Assembly (NCBI GenBank): GCA_028287665.1
Contig: JAQBPF010000289.1
Coordinates: forward strand, 1 to 9,333
Source of the DNA: Deinococcus sp.
GTDB lineage: Bacteria > Deinococcota > Deinococci > Deinococcales > Deinococcaceae
Length of the DNA stretch: 9,333 nucleotides
Reading direction: 5' to 3'
Both the position numbers and the translations under genes were made by a program. Position 1 is the stretch's first letter. Each line of letters starts with the position of its first letter. This document shows, in pieces, positions 1-7,107 of the stretch. The notes below the pieces were generated by a model. The model did no database searches, had not been told where the DNA came from, and was given only the letters and a program-made list of their open reading frames with translations.

Positions 1-263
1 GCTTTGTGGCTGCGGGTGACACCGCGTCCGAGGCCACCTACAGCCTGTTCGTGCCTTTGCCGGAAGACGCCCGCCCACTGTCGCCCGTGGAGGATCAGGT
101 GCTGGCCTATCTGCTGGGGCGCAAGGAAACCCTGGGAAATATCGTCGCGGCTCTGCCCCTCTCCAAATCAGCCGTCGTCCAGGCGCTGATCAGCCTGGAC
201 GAACGGGGACTGGTGTCCTGCCGATTCGTGGGTCATCTGGCCATTTTCTCGCGGCATACATGA
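1..263 (+). CDS. C-terminal part of a protein with a winged-helix-like end (5' end outside window)
   Basis: The frame is open to the left edge of the window and ends at TGA 261-263, so only about 87 residues are visible. A GTG at position 6 could serve as a start, but it has no upstream sequence to judge and the open frame suggests a longer protein. The last 60 residues look like a winged helix-turn-helix. SPVEDQVLAYLLGRKETLG forms a first helical part, SKSAVVQALISLDERGLV fits a recognition helix followed by the 'L..L...GLV' pattern of MarR-like and response-regulator-linked domains, and a short beta wing (SCRF) follows. Such tails occur in DNA-binding regulators and also as inert C-terminal modules, so a regulatory role is inference. 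The next gene starts 58 bases downstream on the same strand and may be co-transcribed. Confidence 0.6.
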   Translation, partial: FVAAGDTASEATYSLFVPLPEDARPLSPVEDQVLAYLLGRKETLGNIVAALPLSKSAVVQALISLDERGLVSCRFVGHLAIFSRHT

Positions 264-321
264 AGGAGAGTTTTCCGCCGCTGAAAGAAGCCTGAGAGAG
301 TGTGACAGGCAGACTGAACGA

Positions 322-567
322 ATGAATGTTTCCTCTCCTGTTCGGGCGACCCGGGTGCTTCTCAATGTGTTGTTTGAAAACGGACAGCCGGTGGACGCTG
401 CTGTGGGCACCAAAGCGGCCGCTTACCTGCGGCGTCAACCCGGCGTGATTCGGGCCGAGTCGAGCACGTCGGGCAACATGGAGCTGCACTACGACGCCGA
501 ACAGGTCACGCTCGTGGAATTGGGGCGCGTCCTCCGTCAGGCCAATCTGCGCGTGGGCATCGTCTGA
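322..567 (+). CDS. Small HMA-like (ferredoxin-fold) protein lacking the CxxC metal site
   Basis: This is an 81-residue protein starting at ATG 322, the first possible start in the frame, with only a weak ribosome binding site (AGG near 307-309). There is no signal peptide or membrane segment. The order of predicted elements is beta (TRVLLNVLF), helix (VGTKAAAYLRRQPGV), beta (IRAESSTS), beta (NMELHYDAEQV), helix (TLVELGRVLRQANL) and beta (RVGIV). This is the beta-alpha-beta-beta-alpha-beta layout of heavy-metal-associated domains, and 'LRRQPGVIRAES...MELHYDAEQVTLVELGRVL' closely follows their consensus. The protein contains no cysteine at all, so the usual CxxC metal ligands are absent and metal binding is unlikely. 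A protein-interaction or structural role is possible. The fold assignment is by pattern only; the gene itself is likely real. Confidence 0.62.
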   Translation: MNVSSPVRATRVLLNVLFENGQPVDAAVGTKAAAYLRRQPGVIRAESSTSGNMELHYDAEQVTLVELGRVLRQANLRVGIV

Positions 568-811
568 GAGTAGGCCAGTTCTCGTTGTGCTGATCGGTTC
601 TCCTGATGGGAGCTGTCGGTTCTGTAGCCCCCGGAAGCTCCGTCCAGATCCAGCGCCCCTGCATCCTGCCCACCTCTGCTCTGCCGGGGTGGTTAGAAGC
701 CGTGCTGTTCAACTTAGACCTGGGTCCCCACACCTTGTCTGGTCCCTCCCATCCGCCCCACAGCGGGCGTCAGACTCCTGACAGAAGAGATGTGGATACT
801 TTAGGGAACTT
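568..811. other. Non-coding stretch between two small + strand genes
   Basis: No reading frame here has a ribosome binding site or a plausible protein composition; the ORFs on both strands look like chance frames in GC-rich DNA. The stretch presumably holds the promoter for the small gene that follows. The best candidate I can see is CAGACT (771-776) with GATACT (795-800) at an 18-base spacing, which matches the sigma-70 consensus only 3/6 and 4/6, so I do not call it. A 7-mer CGGTTCT occurs twice near the start of the stretch, with no other repeat structure. Confidence 0.4.
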
Positions 812-842
812 AAAGGAGTCCTTCATGTTTTGCCCATGAAGG
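812..842 (+). promoter_or_regulatory. Strong Shine-Dalgarno, four-codon ORF and start-codon hairpin
   Basis: AAAGGAG at 812-818 lies 6 bases before ATG 825, an ideal initiation signal, but that frame encodes only MFCP and stops at TGA 837-839. The stop overlaps a second ATG (836-838) as ATGA, the typical arrangement for translational coupling, and this second ATG is in frame with the 63-residue gene downstream. CCTTCATG (820-827) and CATGAAGG (835-842) form a perfect 8-bp inverted repeat with a 7-base loop, so both ATGs sit inside a possible RNA stem. AAGG (813-816) can also pair with CCTT (820-823), which would compete with the larger hairpin and cover the Shine-Dalgarno. The bases are seen directly; a regulatory role is inference, and the dyad could instead be a DNA operator. 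Confidence 0.4.
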
Positions 843-856
843 CCGTGGGAGTGCGT

Positions 857-1048
857 ATGGATGAGAAGACAAAAGGCCTGAAGTCCACCCCTTTCGAAGC
901 CAACGATCTGGTTCGCGGTGACGACGGCGAGCTGTACCACCTGCCCACCCTGCGTGCCCTGAATGCCGCTGGACGGCTCTCGCCAGACAGCACTGGCTAC
1001 CTGCTGCTGCTTGAACGCGTCAGCCACCGCGTTCGCCTGACCGCCTGA
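857..1048 (+). CDS. Small hypothetical protein
   Basis: I do not recognise this 63-residue protein. I chose ATG 857 because GGGAG (847-851) lies 5 bases upstream. ATG 836 would add seven residues (MKAVGVR) and is 17 bases from the strong AAAGGAG, so it could only be reached by coupling to the preceding MFCP mini-ORF; GTG 845 and GTG 851 are also in frame. The product is soluble, with a polar start (MDEKTKGLKSTPFEANDLV), a turn-rich RGDDGELYHLPT segment, and a hydrophobic stretch STGYLLLLERVSHRVRLTA that is too short and charged to be a membrane helix. There are no cysteines. It ends convergent with the lipoprotein gene on the opposite strand, about 20 bases away. The coding call rests on amino-acid composition and the two plausible initiation sites. 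Confidence 0.55.
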   Translation: MDEKTKGLKSTPFEANDLVRGDDGELYHLPTLRALNAAGRLSPDSTGYLLLLERVSHRVRLTA

Positions 1049-1057
1049 CCATTCGTG

Positions 1058-1084
1058 CTCCCCGGCCCTCAGGGTGGTGGGGAG
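1058..1084. terminator. Possible hairpin between convergent genes
   Basis: CTCCCC (1058-1063) pairs with GGGGAG (1079-1084), and an inner CCC/GGG pair (1066-1068 with 1072-1074) can form a smaller loop. The hairpin lies 9 bases after the stop of the + strand small gene and overlaps the stop codon (1069-1071) of the extended - strand frame, the usual place for a shared terminator. Neither strand has a T tract afterwards, so intrinsic termination is uncertain. Confidence 0.3.
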
Positions 1085-1197
1085 GCGGCCTGCATCGGGT
1101 GGAAGTTCAGGGTATAGCCGAACGTTTCACGGCCCAGTAACACGGTGCGGAGGTGGCCGTCCAGGCTGACCTGTCCGTTCTGCTCACGCCGCAACTG
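1069..1197 (-). pseudogene. Detached 3' end of the lipoprotein gene after an in-frame TAA
   Basis: Directly after TAA 1198-1200 the same frame continues for 42 codons, to TGA 1069-1071, with no other stop. The translation runs QLRREQNGQVSLDG, then HLRTVLLGRETFGYTLNFHP, then a Pro-rich end (MQAASPPP). Its alternating hydrophobic pattern (GQVSLDGHLRTVLLG, FGYTLNF) is what the missing last beta-strands of the upstream domain should look like. There is no start codon or ribosome binding site that would express it alone. One base change (CAA to TAA) would explain the break. A sequencing or assembly error at 1200 is the main alternative. With the stop read through, the protein would have 154 residues. 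Confidence 0.6.
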
Positions 1198-1533
1198 TTA
1201 GATATTGGCGCGGTGGCTGCCCTTCTCGTACAGATTCAGAGTCAGGTCCGTGCCGTCCTGAAGGCGTTTGAATGTTCCACTGCCCGCGTAGGTCTTGCGG
1301 CTTTCCAGGTTGACCAACGTTCCACTGGCCCGCCCGTCCCGCTCCACCAGGCTGATGCTGAGGCGGTACGGCACGCGCCCGGTGGGGCCGACGCCGATGC
1401 CTTCGTAGACCCCGTTCACCTGCCGCTCCAGGGCGGTACTGGGCGGCAGATAGGCCCCCCAGGCACAGCTGCCCAGCAAGGGGGCCACCAGCAGAAAAGC
1501 AGCGTGGGTGGGGTTCAGGAACAAACGGCGCAT
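1198..1533 (-). CDS. Small lipoprotein with beta-rich domain, truncated by an in-frame stop
   Basis: This reads as 111 residues from ATG 1533 to TAA 1198-1200; a GTG at 1551 would add six residues. The N-terminus is a clear lipoprotein signal: MRRLFLNPTH, then a hydrophobic AAFLLVAPL, then the lipobox L-G-S-C with Cys23 as the predicted lipidated residue. The mature part starts with a short linker and a domain beginning NGVYEGIGVG, followed by alternating strands (RVPYRLSISLVERDG, RASGTLVNLES, GSGTFKRLQDGTDLTLNLYEKG). The stop cuts this domain before its last strands, which continue in the same frame to 1069, so the product is probably an incomplete domain. The gene is 38 bases behind the upstream - strand gene and has no strong ribosome binding site. 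It shares its domain pattern with the two preceding genes. Function unknown. Confidence 0.6.
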   Translation of the reverse strand: MRRLFLNPTHAAFLLVAPLLGSCAWGAYLPPSTALERQVNGVYEGIGVGPTGRVPYRLSISLVERDGRASGTLVNLESRKTYAGSGTFKRLQDGTDLTLNLYEKGSHRANI

Positions 1534-1589
1534 AGCCCGCAGCTTACGCACATCTCATGAAATGAGGCTGACGGGAACAGCCGGGCCAC

Positions 1590-2564
1590 CTAGCGCAGGC
1601 GCACGGGCAGGGGCTCGCGGGTGAGCTTTACCTGCCCACCGCCGATCAACTGCCCACTGGCGGTCTGGCCCTGAAAGCGGCCCGTGTAGGTATCCCCATC
1701 AAAGCGTCCCTGGGCGTGCAGTTCCAGTGCCGTGTCGTCCGGCAGATTGATGGTCAGAATCAGCGTGCCCGCCCTGTACTCTCCGCGAGCTGTGCCCAGA
1801 TACTGTTCCTGTGCAGAGAGCACCATGCCCTGAATGCCCAGGCGATCGTCTTCCAGATTCAGGCGCACGTCCAGTGGCGCCCCTGCGTCCGACGTGAAGC
1901 GGCCCGTCCACTTGCCGCTCGCATCTGCCCGGACCGGGGCCGGAGGCGGTGGGGATGGGGGCGTAGAAACAGCTGAGGCTGAGGTGGGGCGGGCCGTTGG
2001 GGTATTGACGCGCTGGAGGTCTTGGGCACTGGCGCGGCGCACCTGAAACGTTTCCTTCGGGGACGTGAGGGTCAGCGTGGTTCCCGCAACTTTCCAGGTG
2101 AAGCGCCGCACGGCGGGCAGGGGACCGTTGGAGGTAAGGCCGCTGGACTGGGTGCAGCCCCGGTTGACGGTGTGGGGCGACGCGAGGTTGATATTCTTCA
2201 GCGCACCCGGCTTCAGCGTCAGCTTGCTGCCCTCCACACTGAACTTTCCGCTCTCCAGGCGCAGGCTGATCGTCTCGCAGGAGATCATGTAGCCCGTCCA
2301 GCCGAAAGTGCCGGGGCTGGCTCCCGCGTCCAGGGTGGCCAGTTCGTAGGTGCCGTTGGGGCGCAGAAGGAGCCGCTCGGCGTCGGTGGATGCCTGCTGG
2401 AAGCCCTGCACGGTGTAGGCGGACCCCGGGTAGACGTTGCCCCAGTACCACTCGCCCGTCAGGCTGGACGGCGCGGCGGCGGCGGGGCAGGTCAGCAGTC
2501 CCAGAGCCAGAACTGCTCCAAGGGCGGGTGAACGGCGGCGGGCAGCATGGATTACGGTGTTCAT
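1590..2564 (-). CDS. Secreted two-domain beta-rich protein with Pro-rich linker
   Basis: This is a 324-residue protein from ATG 2564. I preferred this start to upstream in-frame ones because a signal peptide begins here: MNTVIHAARRRS, a hydrophobic ALGAVLALGLLTC, and an AAA-type cleavage site near residues 28-31. Domain 1 (about 35-178) begins LTGEWYWG and contains RPNGTYELATL, a pattern seen in lipocalin-like exported domains. Its two cysteines, C96 and C137, are the only ones left after signal removal and could form a disulfide. A linker rich in Pro, Ser and Thr (about 188-214) leads to domain 2 (about 217-315), which begins GKWTGRF, with strands LDVRLNLEDD, LGIQGMVLS and a repeated GRF motif (GRFDGDTYTGRFQG). 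Domain 2 resembles the domains in both neighbouring genes. There are no catalytic motifs. It probably acts in the envelope or outside the cell; function unknown. No good Shine-Dalgarno is seen, and a 6-bp dyad surrounds the start codon. Confidence 0.75.
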   Translation of the reverse strand: MNTVIHAARRRSPALGAVLALGLLTCPAAAAPSSLTGEWYWGNVYPGSAYTVQGFQQASTDAERLLLRPNGTYELATLDAGASPGTFGWTGYMISCETISLRLESGKFSVEGSKLTLKPGALKNINLASPHTVNRGCTQSSGLTSNGPLPAVRRFTWKVAGTTLTLTSPKETFQVRRASAQDLQRVNTPTARPTSASAVSTPPSPPPPAPVRADASGKWTGRFTSDAGAPLDVRLNLEDDRLGIQGMVLSAQEQYLGTARGEYRAGTLILTINLPDDTALELHAQGRFDGDTYTGRFQGQTASGQLIGGGQVKLTREPLPVRLR

Positions 2565-2705
2565 GTCCAGTACCGTAGGTGAAGGGCGATGGCCGGAGGA
2601 TGGCACAGCGCAGACCCGCCCAGCAACGCAGGCCCACTCTAGTCCTGAACGGGCGTTTGGCTGGGGGATGCAGCGGGGTCCTTTCCCCACCCTCTCCACA
2701 CAAGC

Positions 2706-3836
2706 TCAGGGCTGTTTGGGCAGGCTGACGTCAAGGTCGGCCATGACCCCGTACTGAGGCTCCCGGCGGAAGGTGATGACGTAACTCGGTCCCCACTCGT
2801 CCAGTTGCGGCGACTTGAGCAGCATGTCTACCGCCGCGCCCTCTTTGGGAACGTAGCGGGCGGTCACCCGGTACTTGCCGATGGGGATGTCCACAATGGT
2901 GTTACCATCCACGCGCCGCTTCAGCACCTGCCCAGCGCTGCCGTCGATCAGTGGGCCGATGGGGGTGAGGGTATACTCCACACTCTTTGCTTCGAAATTG
3001 CCGCCACGTGTGCTGATGTATGCCCAGACCGTGCCCCCCCAGTAATGGTCACCGCGCGGCCCCGAGGTCAGGAGTGTAAAGTCGCGCACTGCTCCTTTGT
3101 CGGCCGAGAAGGCGGACTCGTCGCTCACCCTGAGGTCCAATTCGTAGGCTTGATTCTGGTACACGGTGCGGTAACGGGAACCCGCGCGCCACGTCCCGAG
3201 CTGATCCTTGGGCAACGGAATGACAAAGTGCCCCTGCGCGTCCGTCTTGCCCAGCGCATTCATGTTGGCGTAGAGCGTGTTGTCTGCCCAGACCTCAACG
3301 CCCGCAATAGGTTGCCCGGCGGGGTTCTTCACGGTTCCCTTCAGGACATAGGGCGTTGGCTTGGCGAAATTCGAAGTGCTTGAGGCCGCTGCGTTCTGGC
3401 CAGAGGCGCTCGCCGCCTTCTGCATGACAACCGTGCCGGGTCCGTTGAGATCGTAGGCTCCCTGCAACACGCCGTTTTTGACCGTGCCCGTGACCTTGAC
3501 CAGTCCGTTGCGGTGGCGGTATGAGAAGGTGAGGCGGCCCGTGGCCGCCTTCCACTCACCCCTGACCGGAAAGGAATCTCCCAGGGAGGACACCGTACCT
3601 GTCACGGTCAAGCCTTGCAGCTTGAGTTGGGCCGTAAAAGCGATCATGTCGTCGAATTTTCCCGTCCAGGGGCCACTGATGGCGTCCGTGGCAGCGGCGG
3701 TCCTGCTGGTAGACGCATTGGTGGTCTGTGCCGCAAGGGCTGGACTCCCGCACAACACGAGCAGGGTGGCCAGTCCGCTGGCGGCGATGCTTCTTCTCTT
3801 GATGGTGTCTTCGCCGAGTCGTTTTCCTAGGTGCAT
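2706..3836 (-). CDS. Secreted protein with beta-rich domain and carboxypeptidase-regulatory-like domain
   Basis: This is a 376-residue protein from ATG 3836. The signal peptide has a basic start (MHLGKRLGEDTIKRRS), a hydrophobic core ASGLATLLVLCG and a cleavage site near ALA-AQ (33-37). A Ser/Thr/Ala-rich spacer follows. Domain 1 (about 52-140) starts SGPWTGKF and has QLKLQGLTVTGTVSS, RGEWKAATGRLTFSY and VKVTGTVKNGVLQGAYDL, resembling the domains in the two downstream genes. After an Ala/Ser linker, residues 162-210 (YVLKGTVKNPAGQPIAGVEV, then ALGKTDAQGHFVIPLP) match the Ig-like carboxypeptidase-regulatory fold, in which 'G.V.d..G.pi.gv.V....T..dG.f' is typical. The rest (about 225-376) is beta-rich with Trp/Tyr-rich parts (GDHYWGGTVWAYIS) and no recognisable catalytic residues. 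A role in surface binding or envelope structure is a guess. It is first of three similar genes on this strand. No clear ribosome binding site is seen. Confidence 0.78.
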   Translation of the reverse strand: MHLGKRLGEDTIKRRSIAASGLATLLVLCGSPALAAQTTNASTSRTAAATDAISGPWTGKFDDMIAFTAQLKLQGLTVTGTVSSLGDSFPVRGEWKAATGRLTFSYRHRNGLVKVTGTVKNGVLQGAYDLNGPGTVVMQKAASASGQNAAASSTSNFAKPTPYVLKGTVKNPAGQPIAGVEVWADNTLYANMNALGKTDAQGHFVIPLPKDQLGTWRAGSRYRTVYQNQAYELDLRVSDESAFSADKGAVRDFTLLTSGPRGDHYWGGTVWAYISTRGGNFEAKSVEYTLTPIGPLIDGSAGQVLKRRVDGNTIVDIPIGKYRVTARYVPKEGAAVDMLLKSPQLDEWGPSYVITFRREPQYGVMADLDVSLPKQP

Positions 3837-4128
3837 GGGTAGAGCTTAGGCACCTGGTGGTGGCTGGAGAATGACAGCCGATGGACACCCTTTTTGCCCC
3901 ATCAGCGAAGGTGAAGCCCGTGCATGGCTTGAGCCTGACCAGGCCAAGACTTTCCCGCCCGGCTGTGTGATGTGCGCCGCAGGCGCTGGTTCCCTCGGAT
4001 AGGGCAGCGGATTTCCGTTCCTTCGGCTGACCTCTGGCCCGGCCTGAGTACAGGGTTTTACGCCCGGTCTTGCGAGAAAGTAAGGAAGGTACACCAGATT
4101 CGTCCATTGCCCCAGCCTCATGGATGGC
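3837..4128. other. Intergenic region upstream of the exported-protein cluster
   Basis: These 292 bases separate the stop of the MOSC gene from the start of the first exported-protein gene, both on the - strand, and should contain the cluster's promoter. I see no convincing -35/-10 pair. Two dyads stand out about 80-110 bases before the start: AAGCC/GGCTT (3914-3918 with 3926-3930), and CTTG-a-GCCT/AGGC-CAAG (3928-3948), an 8-bp stem with one bulge and a GACC loop. They overlap, so only one can form fully at a time. Reading frames spanning the region have no ribosome binding site and a Pro/Ser/Gly-rich, low-structure translation. Confidence 0.4.
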
Positions 4129-4977
4129 TCAGGCATACACCGGATTCCGTGTCTCGCCTGCTTCCAGCACTTCTAGGCTGTCACCCACGCGCAACTGTCC
4201 GGTCCGGGCGCTGAAAGGCGCGTGCTGCACCAGATGTTGACCGAAAATGACAGCCTGCCCTTCTCGGCGCAGGCGGGCCATAGACCGCAGCGGCTCGGCA
4301 GAAAATGTGCCAGCGGCCGTCACGCTCAGGATGCTGCACCGGGCGCAACTTTCCACCACTTCAAACGTCAGGTCGCCGACCCGGATCAGCCGCCAGACGT
4401 CTTCCTGGTAGGCCCAACCGCCGCGAATGACCAGATTGGGGCGAAAAAGATGGGGTTCTACCGGATGGCTCAAGTTCAGGTTGAGGTCGGCCACCGAGGC
4501 CTCGGAAACCAGATGAAACGGGTTTCCATCGGCAAACCCCAGCAGAGAGCGGTAGGGGCGCTTATCTGGCTGCCAGCGTTCTTCTTCTTCGGGCATGTAG
4601 ATCAGGTCGCAGGGTTGGCCCAGATAGGTGCTGAACCACGCCGAGGCCTCTGCCGAAACCAGGACGCAGTCCAGGGGTTGTCCCCACATGTCGGCTGTCC
4701 GGTGTTGGCCCAGAGGCTGCCAGGGCACGGCCAGAAGCGGCATATTCGGGGCAGAAACCGCCAGCCCGTCCACCTTCAGCGCCACCTCTATCAGGCGCAT
4801 GGCGGGGCATTCACGTTGGGTCAGGGGGCGGTTCAGGGCATCGATGACCATCCAGCGGCGGTCGTGGTTCAGGCCGCGCGGCCCGATGTGGGCGCTGTTC
4901 AGCGGCACCCGCCCCGCCGATTTGATGGGATAGATATACAGGGCGCTGAGGGTCAGGGGAGGAAAGAGGGTGGGCAT
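4129..4977 (-). CDS. MOSC domain protein, YcbX/mARC type
   Basis: This is a 282-residue protein starting at ATG 4977, with AAAGGA (4984-4989) 6 bases upstream. Residues 10-130 match the MOSC N-terminal beta-barrel domain (LYIYPIKSAGRVPL, then GPRGLNHDRRWMVID and a PLTQRECPAM segment). Residues about 140-275 form the MOSC domain, with FADGNPFHLVSEASV..LN, HLFRPNLVIRGG.AYQED.W, VVESCARCSILSV and a closing FGQHLV...GQLRVGDSLEV. Family members carry molybdenum cofactor and reduce N-hydroxylated compounds. The Mo ligand in human mARC lies in a matching C-x-x-C segment, here C211 and C214, with C214 as the likely ligand by position. The usual VDPDTG after that segment is changed to VTAAGT. There is no signal peptide or membrane anchor, so it is probably cytoplasmic. 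No redox partner gene is adjacent. Confidence 0.88.
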   Translation of the reverse strand: MPTLFPPLTLSALYIYPIKSAGRVPLNSAHIGPRGLNHDRRWMVIDALNRPLTQRECPAMRLIEVALKVDGLAVSAPNMPLLAVPWQPLGQHRTADMWGQPLDCVLVSAEASAWFSTYLGQPCDLIYMPEEEERWQPDKRPYRSLLGFADGNPFHLVSEASVADLNLNLSHPVEPHLFRPNLVIRGGWAYQEDVWRLIRVGDLTFEVVESCARCSILSVTAAGTFSAEPLRSMARLRREGQAVIFGQHLVQHAPFSARTGQLRVGDSLEVLEAGETRNPVYA

Positions 4978-5035
4978 GGGTTTTCCTTTGAGGAATTGAA
5001 GAGAGGGACATGAACTCCAGACGCACCATCAGGCG

Positions 5036-5055
5036 AGACGGACTCCGTCTTTTTT
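5036..5055 (+). other. Palindrome followed by a T tract, facing away from any gene
   Basis: AGACGGA-C-TCCGTCT (5036-5050) is a perfect 7-bp dyad around one base, followed by T up to 5055. On the + strand it looks like a short intrinsic terminator (stem AGACG/CGTCT, loop GACTC), yet no + strand gene lies upstream. On the - strand it lies 59-73 bases before the MOSC start codon, in the leader, where the A-tract precedes the hairpin. It may be an operator for the MOSC gene or a block to antisense transcription. Confidence 0.4.
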
Positions 5056-5129
5056 GCCGCACCTTCCCGCCGGATCACAAGCCCAAAAGTACGGCGTTCA
5101 ACTTAGGTAAACTGGACTGTAGGAAGGTG

Positions 5130-5164
5130 AAAAGCAGGAGTGGGCGTCAGACGACCCCTCCTGC
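5130..5164 (-). terminator. Rho-independent terminator of the beta-glucosidase operon
   Basis: Read on the - strand, GCAGGAGGGGTCGTC and GACGCCCACTCCTGC form arms of 15 bases with 13 matching positions around a single T (effectively a 3-base loop). TTTT follows at once (AAAA at 5130-5133 on the + strand). It starts 36 bases after the stop codon of the beta-glucosidase and ends about 150 bases before the MOSC start, so it separates the two transcription units. Confidence 0.82.
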
Positions 5165-5199
5165 CAGCTTTCCCGACCGCCCCCTTTGCTGTTACACAG

Positions 5200-7050
<1,851 letters not shown>

Positions 7051-7058
7051 GGGGAGGG

Positions 7059-7064
7059 CTCCTT
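7059..7064 (-). promoter_or_regulatory. Ribosome binding site of the beta-glucosidase gene
   Basis: AAGGAG on the - strand, 8 bases before ATG 7050. It fixes the start of the beta-glucosidase and shows it is translated independently of the ATPase gene in front. Confidence 0.8.
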
Positions 7065-7107
7065 GATACGGGAAGGGAGGGAAAGCAGAGAACTGGGACA
7101 GGGAGCT

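Noticed and set aside
260..295. Eleven-codon ORF (MKESFPPLKEA) overlapping the stop of the first gene as ATGA
   Set aside because: Too short to support and no further evidence; the overlap can occur by chance.
778..802. CTGACA followed by TACTTT as a promoter for the small gene at 857
   Set aside because: The spacing is only 13 bases and the -10 match is poor.
2565..2705. GGGG-loop-CCCC hairpin after the first exported-protein gene
   Set aside because: Only four strong pairs and no T tract, so it is not a convincing terminator.
3846..4136. - strand frame of 96 codons in the gap before the exported-protein cluster
   Set aside because: No ribosome binding site, overlap with the MOSC end, and a Pro/Ser/Gly-rich translation without structure.
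4222..5013. Long + strand frame opposite the MOSC gene
   Set aside because: Gly/Arg/His/Gln-rich translation typical of the antisense of a GC-rich gene; the opposite strand has clear MOSC motifs.
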